The notes under the pieces: generated by a model
Database searches by the model: none
Seen by the model: only the letters and a program-made list of their open reading frames with translations
Told to the model about the DNA's origin: nothing
Made by a program: the position numbers and the translations under genes
In this document: piece by piece, positions 9,141 to 17,928 of the stretch
Numbering within the stretch: the first letter of the stretch is position 1
How the letters are laid out: every line of letters starts with the position of its first letter
From: Burkholderia vietnamiensis LMG 10929
GTDB lineage: Bacteria; Pseudomonadota; Gammaproteobacteria; Burkholderiales; Burkholderiaceae
Assembly: GCF_000959445.1 (NCBI RefSeq)
Contig: NZ_CP009631.1
Coordinates: 1,426,001 to 1,490,000, forward strand
Length of the DNA: 64,000 nucleotides
Direction: 5' to 3'

Positions 9141-9681
9141 CGTGGTGCCTCCTGTCGGTGGTGTCGAATCACGGGTGCGCCGCGGTCCGGCCATGCGTGG
9201 GCAAGCGCTGCGCGGGGCGAACGCGCCGCCGCGGCGCGCGCTGCGGTACGTCAGGTGGAAACGGTGCGGAAAGAAGCGGCATCCGACGCGCGCCGCTCAC
9301 GCACGCGTGTTGCGTCGCAATGCGATCGGATGAACGACGCGGCGCAATGCGCGTCGGTCGGTTCGCCTGCGAGGCGGACGGTATCTGCTAAGGCGTGCAT
9401 ATCGATGTTCCGGCGGATGACGTTGGCATCGGGGCGGGCATGCATCGGCGCTGCGTGCGGCCGCGGCGGGGCGCCGTCGCGGCGAAGCGTGCCTAAGTGT
9501 AGACGAGAAATGCGCGGCGGGTCGGGCGCGGCGCGCGCATGCCTGTCTGCCGGTTTTTCGTGCGAGTGAGATACTTGAACGCGTGCCGCTGCGCGCCGGG
9601 CGACCGGGCAGCGGCGATACGGACCGGCGAGCCGGGCACGCGCGCGTGCCGGCCGCTACCTTCAACGAGGTACTCAACTTC
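9141..9681. other. Intergenic region without recognisable gene
   Basis: 540 bp between the divergent SBP56 and msrA genes. Frames on both strands read as Arg/Ala-rich low-complexity products without family features. It must hold both promoters; no convincing -35/-10 pair is visible to me. Confidence 0.5.
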
Positions 9682-10242
9682 ATGGTGAACGAGATGCTTG
9701 AAACCGCGACGCTCGGCGGCGGCTGCTTCTGGTGCACGGAGGCCGTGTTTCTCGACGTCGACGGCGTGACGGCCGTCCAGTCGGGCTATGCGGGCGGCCA
9801 CACGCGCAATCCCGGTTATCGCGACGTGTGCGACGGCGATACCGGACATGCGGAAGTGGTGAACGTGACATTCGATCCCGCGCGCATCGGTTATCGCGAG
9901 ATCCTCGAGATCTTCTTCGCGACGCACGATCCGACCCAGCTGAACCGGCAGGGCAACGACGTCGGCACCCAATACCGTTCCGTCGTGTTCACGCATTCTG
10001 ATGCGCAGCGCGACACCGCGCTCGACGTGATCGCCGAGCTCGAGCGCGAGCAGGTGTTCGGGCAGCCGATCGTCACGCAGGTCGTGCCGCTCGACGGCAA
10101 CTACTGGCCGGCCGAGGATTATCACCAGAACTATTACGCGCGCAATCCGGAGCAGGGGTACTGCTCGGTCGTGATCGGGCCGAAGCTCGCGAAATTCCGG
10201 CAGAAGTTCGCGCATCGGCTGAAGTCGCAGCGCGGCGCGTGA
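9682..10242 (+). CDS. msrA: Peptide methionine (S)-S-oxide reductase
   Basis: MsrA reduces methionine-S-sulfoxide in proteins and free methionine. The signature GGCFWCTEAVF at 12-22 holds the catalytic Cys15. QSGYAGG, GHAEVV and the THDPTQLNRQGNDVGTQYRS block are standard, and Cys161 in EQGYCSVVIGPK is the likely resolving cysteine. At 186 residues the length is normal. ATG 9682 is preceded by GAGG 11 bases upstream; an alternative ATG lies at 9694. Proximity to the SBP56 gene may reflect a sulfur/oxidative theme, but the genes are divergent. Confidence 0.95.
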   Translation: MVNEMLETATLGGGCFWCTEAVFLDVDGVTAVQSGYAGGHTRNPGYRDVCDGDTGHAEVVNVTFDPARIGYREILEIFFATHDPTQLNRQGNDVGTQYRSVVFTHSDAQRDTALDVIAELEREQVFGQPIVTQVVPLDGNYWPAEDYHQNYYARNPEQGYCSVVIGPKLAKFRQKFAHRLKSQRGA

Positions 10243-10308
10243 GTGGTACGTGAGGGGCGCGTGAGGAGCGCGTCACTCGGCGGCGGCTCGCTGTCCGCCG
10301 CTACGCCG

Positions 10309-11607
10309 CTACGCCGCTTCACTGCTCCACCGCGCACACGCGGCGACGATCTCCCGCGCGAGCGCAATGCACGACAGCGGCGCCGAGCCTTCCGCCTTGT
10401 TGTTGATCGTGATGATCACCGGCTGGCCGGCCAGCGCGTAGCGCGCGGCCAGCTCGGCGAGCGCCGAACGCGTGGCCGGGTCCTCGTCGACGAGCTGGTC
10501 GAACGGCTCGTACTTCGCCTTCGCCTGTTCGTACTTGAAACCGCCGTGCAGGCTCCAGCGCACGATCAGCGGGCCGGGCGCATCGCCGTCGAGCAGCGCG
10601 AGCGCGGCCGCCTGGCGCAGCGGGTCCGGCATGCGCGCATGCAGGCCGACGCAGTAGCGAACGCCGAGCGCCGCAAGCGTCCGGATGAAGCGCGGCGTGA
10701 GCAGGCAGGCGTCGCGGATCTCGATCGCGTAGCGCGTGCCGTCCGGCTCCGGCGGCAGCGGCGGCAACGCCGCGAAGAACGCGGCCAGCCGCTCGATCAG
10801 CGCGGCCGGGTCGGCGAGCAACTGATCGGGCATCGGCGAAAACTGGAACACCAGCACGCCGGCCTTTTTGCCCAGGCCATCGATGCACGGCTGCACGAAT
10901 TCATGCGTCGCGAGCGCGGCGTCGAGGAACGTCGGGTTCGGTCCCGACGGTTCGCCGCGCCGGCCGCGCACCACGGCGTCCGTCACGGACGCGGGCGCTT
11001 TCACGACGAAGCGGAAATCGTCCGGCACCTGCTGCGCGTAGCGCAGATAGTCGGCCACCGACAGCGGGCCGTAGAACGACCGGTCGAGGCTCACGCTCCG
11101 GAGCAGCGGGTGCGCGCCATACGCGCCGAGCCCTTCGCGCGACAGCTTCGACTGCGCGAAGTCGCCGTCGAAGACGATGCCGTTCCAGCCGGGGAAGTAC
11201 CACGACGACGTGCCGAGCCGCACGTTCGGCGGCAGCGCGGCCGCCAGTTCGGCGACCTCGGCGGACACCGGCGCGGGCGGCACGCCGCGCCCGCGCCGCG
11301 CGCGCTTCGGCGGTGCGGCCGGCGGAGGCGGCTCGTCCCACAGCAGGCCGGATTCAGGCGAGGGCGGTTCGGGGTCGTCGGTAGCGCGCGGCGACGCTCG
11401 ATCAGCGCGCGCCGGGCGTCGTTCTTGCGGCGCCGCGTGCTCGCCGGCCGGTTCGGGATTGCCTGCGGCACCGGGGCCCGGGCCCGCGCATGCATCGTCG
11501 GCGGACGCGCCGAACAGGTCGAATTGCGCGTCGGCACCCGGTCCCGGCGTCCCGTCGCGCTGCTGTCGTTGCGGTCGCGCGTTGCGCCGCGTGCTGCCGT
11601 CACCCAT
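10309..11607 (-). CDS. DUF72 family protein with low-complexity N-terminal extension
   Basis: Residues from about 125 to the end form the DUF72 (YecE-like) TIM-barrel domain: RLGTSSWYFPGWNGIVF at its start, FRFVVKAP, FVQPC..LGKKAGVLVFQFSP, and YAIEIRD. The first 125 residues are rich in Pro, Arg, Ala, Gln and Glu and look disordered. DUF72 proteins are usually 240-300 residues, so the extension is notable. The molecular function is unknown. The stop of cfa lies 24 bp upstream on the same strand, so the two are probably co-transcribed. Confidence 0.8.
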   Translation of the reverse strand: MGDGSTRRNARPQRQQRDGTPGPGADAQFDLFGASADDACAGPGPGAAGNPEPAGEHAAPQERRPARADRASPRATDDPEPPSPESGLLWDEPPPPAAPPKRARRGRGVPPAPVSAEVAELAAALPPNVRLGTSSWYFPGWNGIVFDGDFAQSKLSREGLGAYGAHPLLRSVSLDRSFYGPLSVADYLRYAQQVPDDFRFVVKAPASVTDAVVRGRRGEPSGPNPTFLDAALATHEFVQPCIDGLGKKAGVLVFQFSPMPDQLLADPAALIERLAAFFAALPPLPPEPDGTRYAIEIRDACLLTPRFIRTLAALGVRYCVGLHARMPDPLRQAAALALLDGDAPGPLIVRWSLHGGFKYEQAKAKYEPFDQLVDEDPATRSALAELAARYALAGQPVIITINNKAEGSAPLSCIALAREIVAACARWSSEAA

Positions 11608-11630
11608 GCATGCCCAGCGTGAAGCGCCGC

Positions 11631-12851
11631 CTAGCGCGGCAGCGCGTGTTCGTACATGTAGCGCCGCGACCACGGCAACGTTTTCGCGCTGCGGCCGGCC
11701 TTGCGGCACACGATCTGGAAGATCGACACGTCGTCGTGCTCGAACGCATACGCGCAGCCGGCGAGATACACGCGCCAGATACGGAATTTCTCGTCGTCGA
11801 CGAGCCCGCGCGCCTGTTCGGCGTTCGCCTCGAAATTCTCCGTCCAGATTTCGAGCGTGCGCGCATAGTGCCGCCGCAGGCTCTCGATGTCGACCGCCTC
11901 GAGCCCGCCGCGCTGCGCCGCTTCGAGCGCGAGGCTGATGTGCGGCAGCTCGCCGTCCGGGAACACGTAGCGATCGATGAATTCGCCGCCGCCGAGCGCC
12001 GTTTCGCCGCTTTCCGCGTCGGTCGACGTGATGCCGTGGTTCATCGCGATGCCGTCGTCGGCGAGCAGCTCGCGCACGCGCGAGAAGTAGAGCGGCAGAT
12101 TCTTGCGGCCGACGTGCTCGAACATCCCGACGCTCGTGATGCGGTCGAATTGCCCGTCGATTTCGCGATAGTCCTGCAGGCGGATCTCGATCTTGTCCTC
12201 GAGGCCGGCCGCCTTCACGCGCGCGGTGGCGAGATCGAACTGGTTCTGCGACAGCGTCACGCCGAGACACGTCGCGCCGAACTTCTGCGCGGCGCGCAGC
12301 ACGAGCGCGCCCCAGCCGCAGCCGATGTCGAGCAGCCGCTGCCCGGGCTCGAGCTGGATCTTCGTCAGGATATGGTCGATCTTCTTGATCTGCGCGGTCG
12401 CGAGATCTTCATCGCCGTTCTCGAAGTACGCGCACGAGTACACCATGTTCTCGTCGAGCCACAGCTTGTAGAACTCGTTCGACACGTCGTAGTGGTACTG
12501 GATCGCCTTCTTGTCGGTGCTCTTCGTGTGATTGAAGTAGCGCCGCACGCGCGCGAGCTTGCTCGCGCTGGTGACCGTGCTGCGCGCGAGCGAGTAGCTG
12601 ATGTTGATGATGTCCGACAGCCGGCCCTCGATGTCGATCTTGCCCTTCACGTATGCCTCGCCGAGGTTGTCGAGGCTCGGCTCGAGCAGCAGCGGCAACG
12701 CCGATGCGCTGTTGACCTTCAGCGTGACCTGCGGCGCGCTGAACGTGCCGAAATCGAGTTGCTCGCCGTTCCACAACACGAGGCGCGCCGGTAAGTTCGC
12801 CTTCGTCCGTACTTCGTCCGCCCACTGTGCCAGCTTCTTTTCCCAGAACAT
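11631..12851 (-). CDS. cfa: Cyclopropane-fatty-acyl-phospholipid synthase
   Basis: SAM-dependent enzyme that adds a methylene bridge to cis double bonds of membrane phospholipid acyl chains. The 406-residue product has an N-terminal lipid-binding domain, the YHYDVSNEFYKLWLD block (119-133) followed by MVYSCAYF, the SAM motif LLDIGCGWG (173-181) and ITSVGMFEHVG in the catalytic core. GGAG is 7 bases before the ATG. CFA synthases are commonly induced in stationary phase; nothing in the sequence proves this here. Confidence 0.95.
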   Translation of the reverse strand: MFWEKKLAQWADEVRTKANLPARLVLWNGEQLDFGTFSAPQVTLKVNSASALPLLLEPSLDNLGEAYVKGKIDIEGRLSDIINISYSLARSTVTSASKLARVRRYFNHTKSTDKKAIQYHYDVSNEFYKLWLDENMVYSCAYFENGDEDLATAQIKKIDHILTKIQLEPGQRLLDIGCGWGALVLRAAQKFGATCLGVTLSQNQFDLATARVKAAGLEDKIEIRLQDYREIDGQFDRITSVGMFEHVGRKNLPLYFSRVRELLADDGIAMNHGITSTDAESGETALGGGEFIDRYVFPDGELPHISLALEAAQRGGLEAVDIESLRRHYARTLEIWTENFEANAEQARGLVDDEKFRIWRVYLAGCAYAFEHDDVSIFQIVCRKAGRSAKTLPWSRRYMYEHALPR

Positions 12852-12978
12852 TTGGAATCTCCGTTTGTTCGTTGAATCGAATACAGCCAGGTTTTCTGAC
12901 CGGGCGCCCGCATCTTGCGATGCGGGCGCCCGGTTGCAACACGAGATACGGCCGGCGCCGGCGCTGCTGCGGCGTCGC

Positions 12979-13623
12979 TTACGGCGCCAGGCGCGAGATC
13001 GACCAGCCCGTCGCCGCGGCGTCGTCGCGCGTATAGAGCAGTCGATCGTGCAGCCGCGACGGGCGGCCCTGCCAGAATTCGATCGCGTCGGGCACGAGGC
13101 GGTAGCCGCCCCAGTGCGGCGGACGCGGCGGATTTTCGCCGTAGCGGGCGGCGACTTCCTTCTCGCGCGCCTCGAGCGTCGCGCGGCTGTCGATCACCGT
13201 GCTCTGCTCGGACGCCCATGCGCCGATGCGCGAGCCGAGCGGGCGCGAGGCGAAATAGCGGTCGCTTTCGTCGGCGCTGGTCTTCTCGATCCGGCCTTCG
13301 ATGCGCACCTGGCGCTCGAGCTCGATCCAGTAGAACAGCAGCGCCGCATGCGGATTGACGGCGAGGTCGTGCCCCTTGCGGCTTTCGTAATTGGTGAAGA
13401 AGACGAACCCGCGTTCGTCGACGGCCTTGATGAGCAGGATTCGGGCCGACGGCCGGCCGTCGTCGCCGACCGTGGCGACCGTCATCGTGTTCGGCTCGGG
13501 CAGCTTGGCGGCGAGCGCCTCCTTGAACCAGCGGTCGAACTGGACGAACGGGTCGGGGGCGGCGTCGGCCTCGTCGAGCGAAGCACGCGAATAGTTGATG
13601 CGGAGATCGGCGAGTGTCGTCAT
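12979..13623 (-). CDS. pdxH: Pyridoxamine/pyridoxine 5'-phosphate oxidase
   Basis: FMN enzyme that makes pyridoxal 5'-phosphate from PNP or PMP. The 214-residue product has the usual blocks: N-terminal [40 protein letters not shown] (FMN binding), SRKGHDL, and the C-terminal signature [16 protein letters not shown] with final RLAP. It lies 127 bp upstream of cfa on the same strand and is back to back with tcdA. Confidence 0.95.
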   Translation of the reverse strand: MTTLADLRINYSRASLDEADAAPDPFVQFDRWFKEALAAKLPEPNTMTVATVGDDGRPSARILLIKAVDERGFVFFTNYESRKGHDLAVNPHAALLFYWIELERQVRIEGRIEKTSADESDRYFASRPLGSRIGAWASEQSTVIDSRATLEAREKEVAARYGENPPRPPHWGGYRLVPDAIEFWQGRPSRLHDRLLYTRDDAAATGWSISRLAP

Positions 13624-13752
13624 GTTATGCAAACGCTTCAATCGGGGGCCAGTATAGCGAACGCGCGAGAATCGTGCGTACACCGTCGCGAGGAAAGGCG
13701 GGGGAGTTCAGGCAAAATAGAGGGCCGCACGACTTACGTTTTCCTTGCTGCC

Positions 13753-14610
13753 ATGCCCGCTGCCGACGCTGCCCTGCCCAGTTCCTCCGATCTTACCGCG
13801 AGCCCGCCGATCCAGCTTGACGTGGATCGCGAGCGCCGCTTCGGCGGTATCGCACGGCTGTACGGCGCGCCGGCGCTCGCCGCGTTCGAGCGCGCGCACG
13901 TGGCGGTGATCGGCATCGGCGGCGTCGGGTCGTGGACGGCCGAGGCGCTGGCGCGCAGCGCGGTCGGCACGCTGACGCTGATCGATCTCGACAACGTCGC
14001 CGAAAGCAATACGAACCGGCAGATCCACGCGCTCGACGGCAATTTCGGCAAGCCGAAGGTCGACGCGATGGCCGAGCGCATCGCGCTGATCGATCCCGCG
14101 TGTCGCGTGAACCGGGTCGAGGATTTCGTGGAGGCCGACAACTTCGACGCGCTGCTCGGCGGCGGCTTCGACTACGTGATCGACGCGATCGACAGCGTGC
14201 GCACGAAGGTCGCGCTGATCGCATGGTGCGTCGCGAAAGGGCAGCCGCTCGTGACGGTCGGCGGCGCGGGCGGGCAACTGGACCCGACCCGGATCCGCAT
14301 CGACGATCTCGCGCTGACGATCCAGGACCCGCTGCTGTCGAAGGTGCGCGCGCAGTTGCGCAAGCAGCATGGCTTTGCGCGCGGTCCGAAGGCGCGCTTC
14401 AAGGTCAGCGCGGTGTATTCGGACGAGCCGCTGATCTATCCGGAGGCGGCCGCGTGCGACCTCGAGGACGGCGCGGAGCCGTCGGCCGCCGCGCACGTCG
14501 CGGGGCTCAATTGCGCGGGGTTCGGATCGAGCGTGTGCGTGACCGCGAGCTTCGGCTTCGCGGCCGCCGCGCATGCGTTGCGCGCGATTGCGGCGCGGGC
14601 CGTGCGCTGA
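13753..14610 (+). CDS. tcdA: tRNA threonylcarbamoyladenosine dehydratase
   Basis: E1/ThiF-fold enzyme that cyclises t6A37 in tRNA to ct6A with ATP. The nucleotide-binding motif VIGIGGVGSW is at 52-61, followed by LIDLDNVAESNTNRQ (76-90), and the DAIDSVRTKVAL motif. The 285-residue length is normal. In E. coli TcdA works with the CsdA/CsdE sulfur relay, absent from this window. The start is the first ATG before the conserved region; no clear ribosome site is visible, so it is moderately certain. Confidence 0.92.
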   Translation: MPAADAALPSSSDLTASPPIQLDVDRERRFGGIARLYGAPALAAFERAHVAVIGIGGVGSWTAEALARSAVGTLTLIDLDNVAESNTNRQIHALDGNFGKPKVDAMAERIALIDPACRVNRVEDFVEADNFDALLGGGFDYVIDAIDSVRTKVALIAWCVAKGQPLVTVGGAGGQLDPTRIRIDDLALTIQDPLLSKVRAQLRKQHGFARGPKARFKVSAVYSDEPLIYPEAAACDLEDGAEPSAAAHVAGLNCAGFGSSVCVTASFGFAAAAHALRAIAARAVR

Positions 14611-14641
14611 TCGGGAAACCAGCCAGCCCCCGCCTCCTCCA

Positions 14642-15487
14642 TTAATTGAGCGCCATGCTCAGCTTGCGCCGCCACGCGGCGACCAGCTCGGGGCGGTCGC
14701 CCGCCAGTTCGAACACCGAAATCATCGTGCGGCGGCCGAGGTCGTCGCCGTACGCGCGGTCGCGCAACACGATCTCCAGCAACTGCTCGAGCGCGCCTTC
14801 GTACGCGCGACGCGCGATCAGGCTCTGCGCGAGGTCGAAGCGCGCGTCCAGATCGCCGGGATTCGCGGCGATGCGGGCTTCGAGCGCGTCGGTCGGCGGC
14901 AGGTCGGCCGTCGCGTCCAGCGCGTCGAAACGGGTCTTGATCGCCTGGTAGCGCGGATCGGCCTGCAGCGTCTGCGGCGACAGGCGCTCGGCCTCGGCAC
15001 GCGCCGCGTCGACCTCGTTGTTCGCGAGCAGCAGTTCGATCAGGTCGAGCCGTGCGTCGTCGAAGCCGGGGTTCAACGCGAGGGCCGCTTCGAGGTGCGC
15101 GAGCGCGTCGTCGAAGCGTGACTCGGCGAGCGCGTATTGTGCGGCGCGGCGTTCGGCTTCGTCGGGCGCCGGCAGCAGCCGATCGAGGAACTCGCGCAGT
15201 TGGCCTTCCGGCAGCACGCCGATGAACTGATCGACCGGGCGCCCGTCGGCGAACGCGATCACGTGCGGGATGCTGCGCGTCTGGAAATGCGCGGCAAGCT
15301 CCTGGTTCTCGTCGACGTTCACCTTGACGAGCTTCCAGCGGCCGGCGTAATCGGCTTCGAGCTTTTCGAGCAACGGCCCGAGCGTCTTGCAGGGGCCGCA
15401 CCACGGCGCCCAGAAGTCGACCAGCACGGGCGTGTCCAGCGACGCCTCGATGACGTCTTTCTCGAAAGTGGCAAGCGTGGTGTCCAT
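14642..15487 (-). CDS. cnoX: Thioredoxin-TPR chaperedoxin, CnoX/YbbN type
   Basis: A 281-residue protein with a thioredoxin domain (1-110) and a TPR-like helical C-terminus, the YbbN/CnoX architecture. CnoX proteins hold oxidatively damaged clients for transfer to GroEL or DnaK. E. coli CnoX lacks a working CxxC, but here FWAPWCGPC (25-33) is complete, so this version could act as a thiol reductase. The cis-proline loop TRSIPHVIAF is present. The gene follows the pirin gene by 52 bp on the same strand and converges with tcdA. Confidence 0.88.
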   Translation of the reverse strand: MDTTLATFEKDVIEASLDTPVLVDFWAPWCGPCKTLGPLLEKLEADYAGRWKLVKVNVDENQELAAHFQTRSIPHVIAFADGRPVDQFIGVLPEGQLREFLDRLLPAPDEAERRAAQYALAESRFDDALAHLEAALALNPGFDDARLDLIELLLANNEVDAARAEAERLSPQTLQADPRYQAIKTRFDALDATADLPPTDALEARIAANPGDLDARFDLAQSLIARRAYEGALEQLLEIVLRDRAYGDDLGRRTMISVFELAGDRPELVAAWRRKLSMALN

Positions 15488-15539
15488 GTCGTTCTCTGCA
15501 GTTCGAATGTGTTCAGGATGGGGGCGGCGCGCGCGTTTT

Positions 15540-16421
15540 TCAACGCGGCTTCGCTGCGGGCAGCGGAATCCACTCGGTTTCGCCGGGCACCTTGCCCATT
15601 TCCTGCTTCGTCCACGCCTGTTTCGCCCGCTCGATCGCATCGCGGCTGCTCGCGACGAAATTCCATTCGATGAAGCGCTCGCCGTCGAGCTTGTCGCCGC
15701 CGAGCAGCATCGCGCGCGCGCCGCCGCTGCTCGCGAGCGTGACGGTCGTGCCCGGCACGAGCACGGCCATCTGTTGCGCCGGCACCGGCGTGCCGTCGAT
15801 CGTGAGGTCGCCGTCGACGACGTAGACGGCCCGCTCCTCGTGCGACGCGTCGAGCTCGAGACGGCTGCCGGCCGCGAACCGGGCGGCGACGTACAGCGTG
15901 CGCGAGAACGTCGTGACCGGCGAGCGCAGGCCGAAAGCGTCGCCGGCGATCACCGTCAGCGACACGCCGCCTTCGTCGCGCGTCGGCAGCGTGTCGGCCG
16001 CATGGTGCTCGAACGATGGCTCGGTGGTTTCGTGCGCGACCGGCAGCGCGACCCAGGTCTGGATCCCGTGCACGGTATGGCCGCTCTCACGCAGCGCGTC
16101 GGGCGTGCGCTCCGAGTGGACGATCCCGCGGCCGGCCGTCATCCAGTTGACGTCGCCCGGCACGATTTCCTGCAGCGAGCCGAGGCTGTCGCGGTGCAGG
16201 ATCGCGCCGTCGAACAGATACGTGACGGTCGCGAGCCCGATATGCGGATGCGGGCGCACGTCGAGGCCGGTGCCCGGCGGCAGCGCCGCGGGCCCCATGT
16301 GATCGAAGAAGATGAACGGGCCGACGAGGCGGGCGGCGAGTGCGGGAAGCGTGCGGCGCACCTGCAGGTTGCCGATGTCGCGCAAGTGCGGTTTCAGCAG
16401 GGCTTTGATCGAATCGGTCAT
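15540..16421 (-). CDS. Pirin family protein
   Basis: Bicupin iron protein of 293 residues. The metal ligands of the N-terminal cupin are conserved: His58 and His60 in RPHPHIGL, His102 and Glu104 in GIVHSER. The C-terminal pirin domain (about 170-280) follows. Some pirins are quercetin dioxygenases; others are redox-state sensors, so the exact role is open. Starts at ATG 16421, upstream of the cnoX-type gene in the same direction. Confidence 0.88.
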   Translation of the reverse strand: MTDSIKALLKPHLRDIGNLQVRRTLPALAARLVGPFIFFDHMGPAALPPGTGLDVRPHPHIGLATVTYLFDGAILHRDSLGSLQEIVPGDVNWMTAGRGIVHSERTPDALRESGHTVHGIQTWVALPVAHETTEPSFEHHAADTLPTRDEGGVSLTVIAGDAFGLRSPVTTFSRTLYVAARFAAGSRLELDASHEERAVYVVDGDLTIDGTPVPAQQMAVLVPGTTVTLASSGGARAMLLGGDKLDGERFIEWNFVASSRDAIERAKQAWTKQEMGKVPGETEWIPLPAAKPR

Positions 16422-16931
16422 GACGGGTCTCGTGGGGAGCGGCGCGGTGCCGGTCATTGTACTGGGGCGGTGGCGGCGCGCGTGCGGGCAGCGTGGGCAA
16501 TTCGGGGCGAGGCGGACGAGGTGAGGCAGACGAGGCGAGGCGGACGAGGCGGACGAGGCGGACGAAGCGCACGAAGCGCATGAGGCGAGGTGGGTGAGGT
16601 GGGTGAGGCGGGCGAGGTGGGCGAGGCGGGCGAGGTGGGCGAGGTGGGTGAGGCGGCGTGGCTCGGCGGCCGGGCGGCCGGGCCGCGACGGCGAAGCGGT
16701 GGGGCGGCGATGAGAAAGCGATTCGGATGCGGCGGCGAATCGGCGGTGCAGCGGCGGCGAATCGCAGCCGAATCGCCCGCGAAACGATGTCACCTCGCGG
16801 GCACGCACGATGCGCCGCACCGCTCGTCGCGGCACGGCGCGATTCGATGCGCCGCGCGGGTCGCGGATCGCGCCGCGAATTCGGTAGACTGGCCGGCTCG
16901 GCAGCCCGGCCGATTATCGAGGAGACTTCCC
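16422..16931. repeat. Intergenic region with degenerate 9-bp tandem repeats
   Basis: Between the divergent pirin and EamA genes. From about 16505 to 16670 the sequence is a run of 9-bp units of the type GAGGCGGAC / GAGGTGGGC, roughly 17 copies with drift. Any reading frame through it gives repetitive Gly-Glu-Val or His-Leu-Ala peptides, which I take as artefacts. No other gene is seen in the interval. Confidence 0.8.
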
Positions 16932-17813
16932 ATGATGGCCCCGAAGGACCTGCTGCTTGCGCTGATCGTGATCCTCGCATGGGGCGTGAACTTCGTCGTG
17001 ATCAAGGTCGGCCTGCACGGCATGCCGCCGATGCTGCTCGGTGCGCTGCGCTTCACGCTCGCGGCGGTGCCCGCGGTGTTCTTCGTGCGCAGGCCGCAGA
17101 TCCCGTGGCGCATGCTGATCCTGTACGGCGCGACGATCCAGCTCGGCCAGTTCGTATTCCTGTTTACCGGCATGTACGTCGGGATGCCCGCCGGCCTCGC
17201 GTCGCTGGTGCTGCAGTCGCAGGCGTTCTTCACGCTGGTGTTCGCGATGCTGTTTCTCGGCGAGCGGCTGCGCGCCGAGAACCTCGCGGGGCTCGCGATC
17301 GCCGCGGCCGGGCTCGTCGTGATCGCGGTGCAGGGCGGCGCCGCGATGACGCTCGCCGGCTTCCTGCTGACCATCGGCTCGGCCGTGATGTGGGCGTTCG
17401 GCAATATCGTCACGAAGAAGGTCGGCCGCGCAAACCTCGTGTCGCTCGTCGTGTGGGCGAGCCTCGTGCCGCCGCTGCCGTTCTTCTTGCTGTCGCTGTG
17501 GTTCGAGGGGCCGCAGCGGATCGGCGCCGCGCTCGCGGGGCTGAACGGTACGTCGATCTTCGCGGTGGTCTATCTCGCGTTCGTCGCGACGCTCGTCGGC
17601 TACGGCTTGTGGAGCCGCCTGATGTCGCGCTATCCGGCCGCGCAGGTCGCCCAATTCTCGCTGCTGGTGCCGATCGTCGGGCTCGCGTCGTCGGCGCTGC
17701 TGCTCGACGAGCACCTGAGCCGCATGCAGCTGATCGGCGCCGCGCTCGTGATGGGCGGACTCGTGGTGAACGTGTTCGGTGGGAAGCTGCTGCGCCGCTT
17801 CGCGGCGTCGTGA
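16932..17813 (+). CDS. EamA/RhaT-type metabolite exporter (10 TM, DMT superfamily)
   Basis: A 293-residue inner-membrane protein with ten predicted helices in two EamA repeats. It starts LLLALIVILAWGVNFVVIKVGL, and the second repeat begins near TLAGFLLTIGSAVMWAFGNIVTKK. Homologues include the E. coli EamA O-acetylserine/cysteine exporter; the substrate here is not determined. GGAG at 16921-16924 is 7 bases before the ATG. A perfect hairpin follows the stop. Confidence 0.88.
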   Translation: MMAPKDLLLALIVILAWGVNFVVIKVGLHGMPPMLLGALRFTLAAVPAVFFVRRPQIPWRMLILYGATIQLGQFVFLFTGMYVGMPAGLASLVLQSQAFFTLVFAMLFLGERLRAENLAGLAIAAAGLVVIAVQGGAAMTLAGFLLTIGSAVMWAFGNIVTKKVGRANLVSLVVWASLVPPLPFFLLSLWFEGPQRIGAALAGLNGTSIFAVVYLAFVATLVGYGLWSRLMSRYPAAQVAQFSLLVPIVGLASSALLLDEHLSRMQLIGAALVMGGLVVNVFGGKLLRRFAAS

Positions 17814-17815
17814 CG

Positions 17816-17840
17816 CGCCGGCACGCGGCGCGTGCCGGCG
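17816..17840 (+). terminator. Perfect 11-bp hairpin right after the EamA stop
   Basis: Arms 17816-17826 and 17830-17840 (CGCCGGCACGC / GCGTGCCGGCG) with a 3-base loop start 2 bases after the stop codon. No U-tract follows, so this is a terminator-like or 3'-end protective hairpin rather than a classical intrinsic terminator. Confidence 0.5.
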
Positions 17841-17928
17841 GCGGGAAAGGCAGGGGCGGGGAAGCCGGTGCAGGCGCGGGAAAGGTCGGCCAGGACGAGC
17901 GGGCCGTGCCGCTCGCACCGGCCGTACG

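Noticed and set aside
9111..9569. Small frames in the SBP56-msrA gap
   Set aside because: Arg/Ala/Gly-rich products, no ribosome site and no known family.
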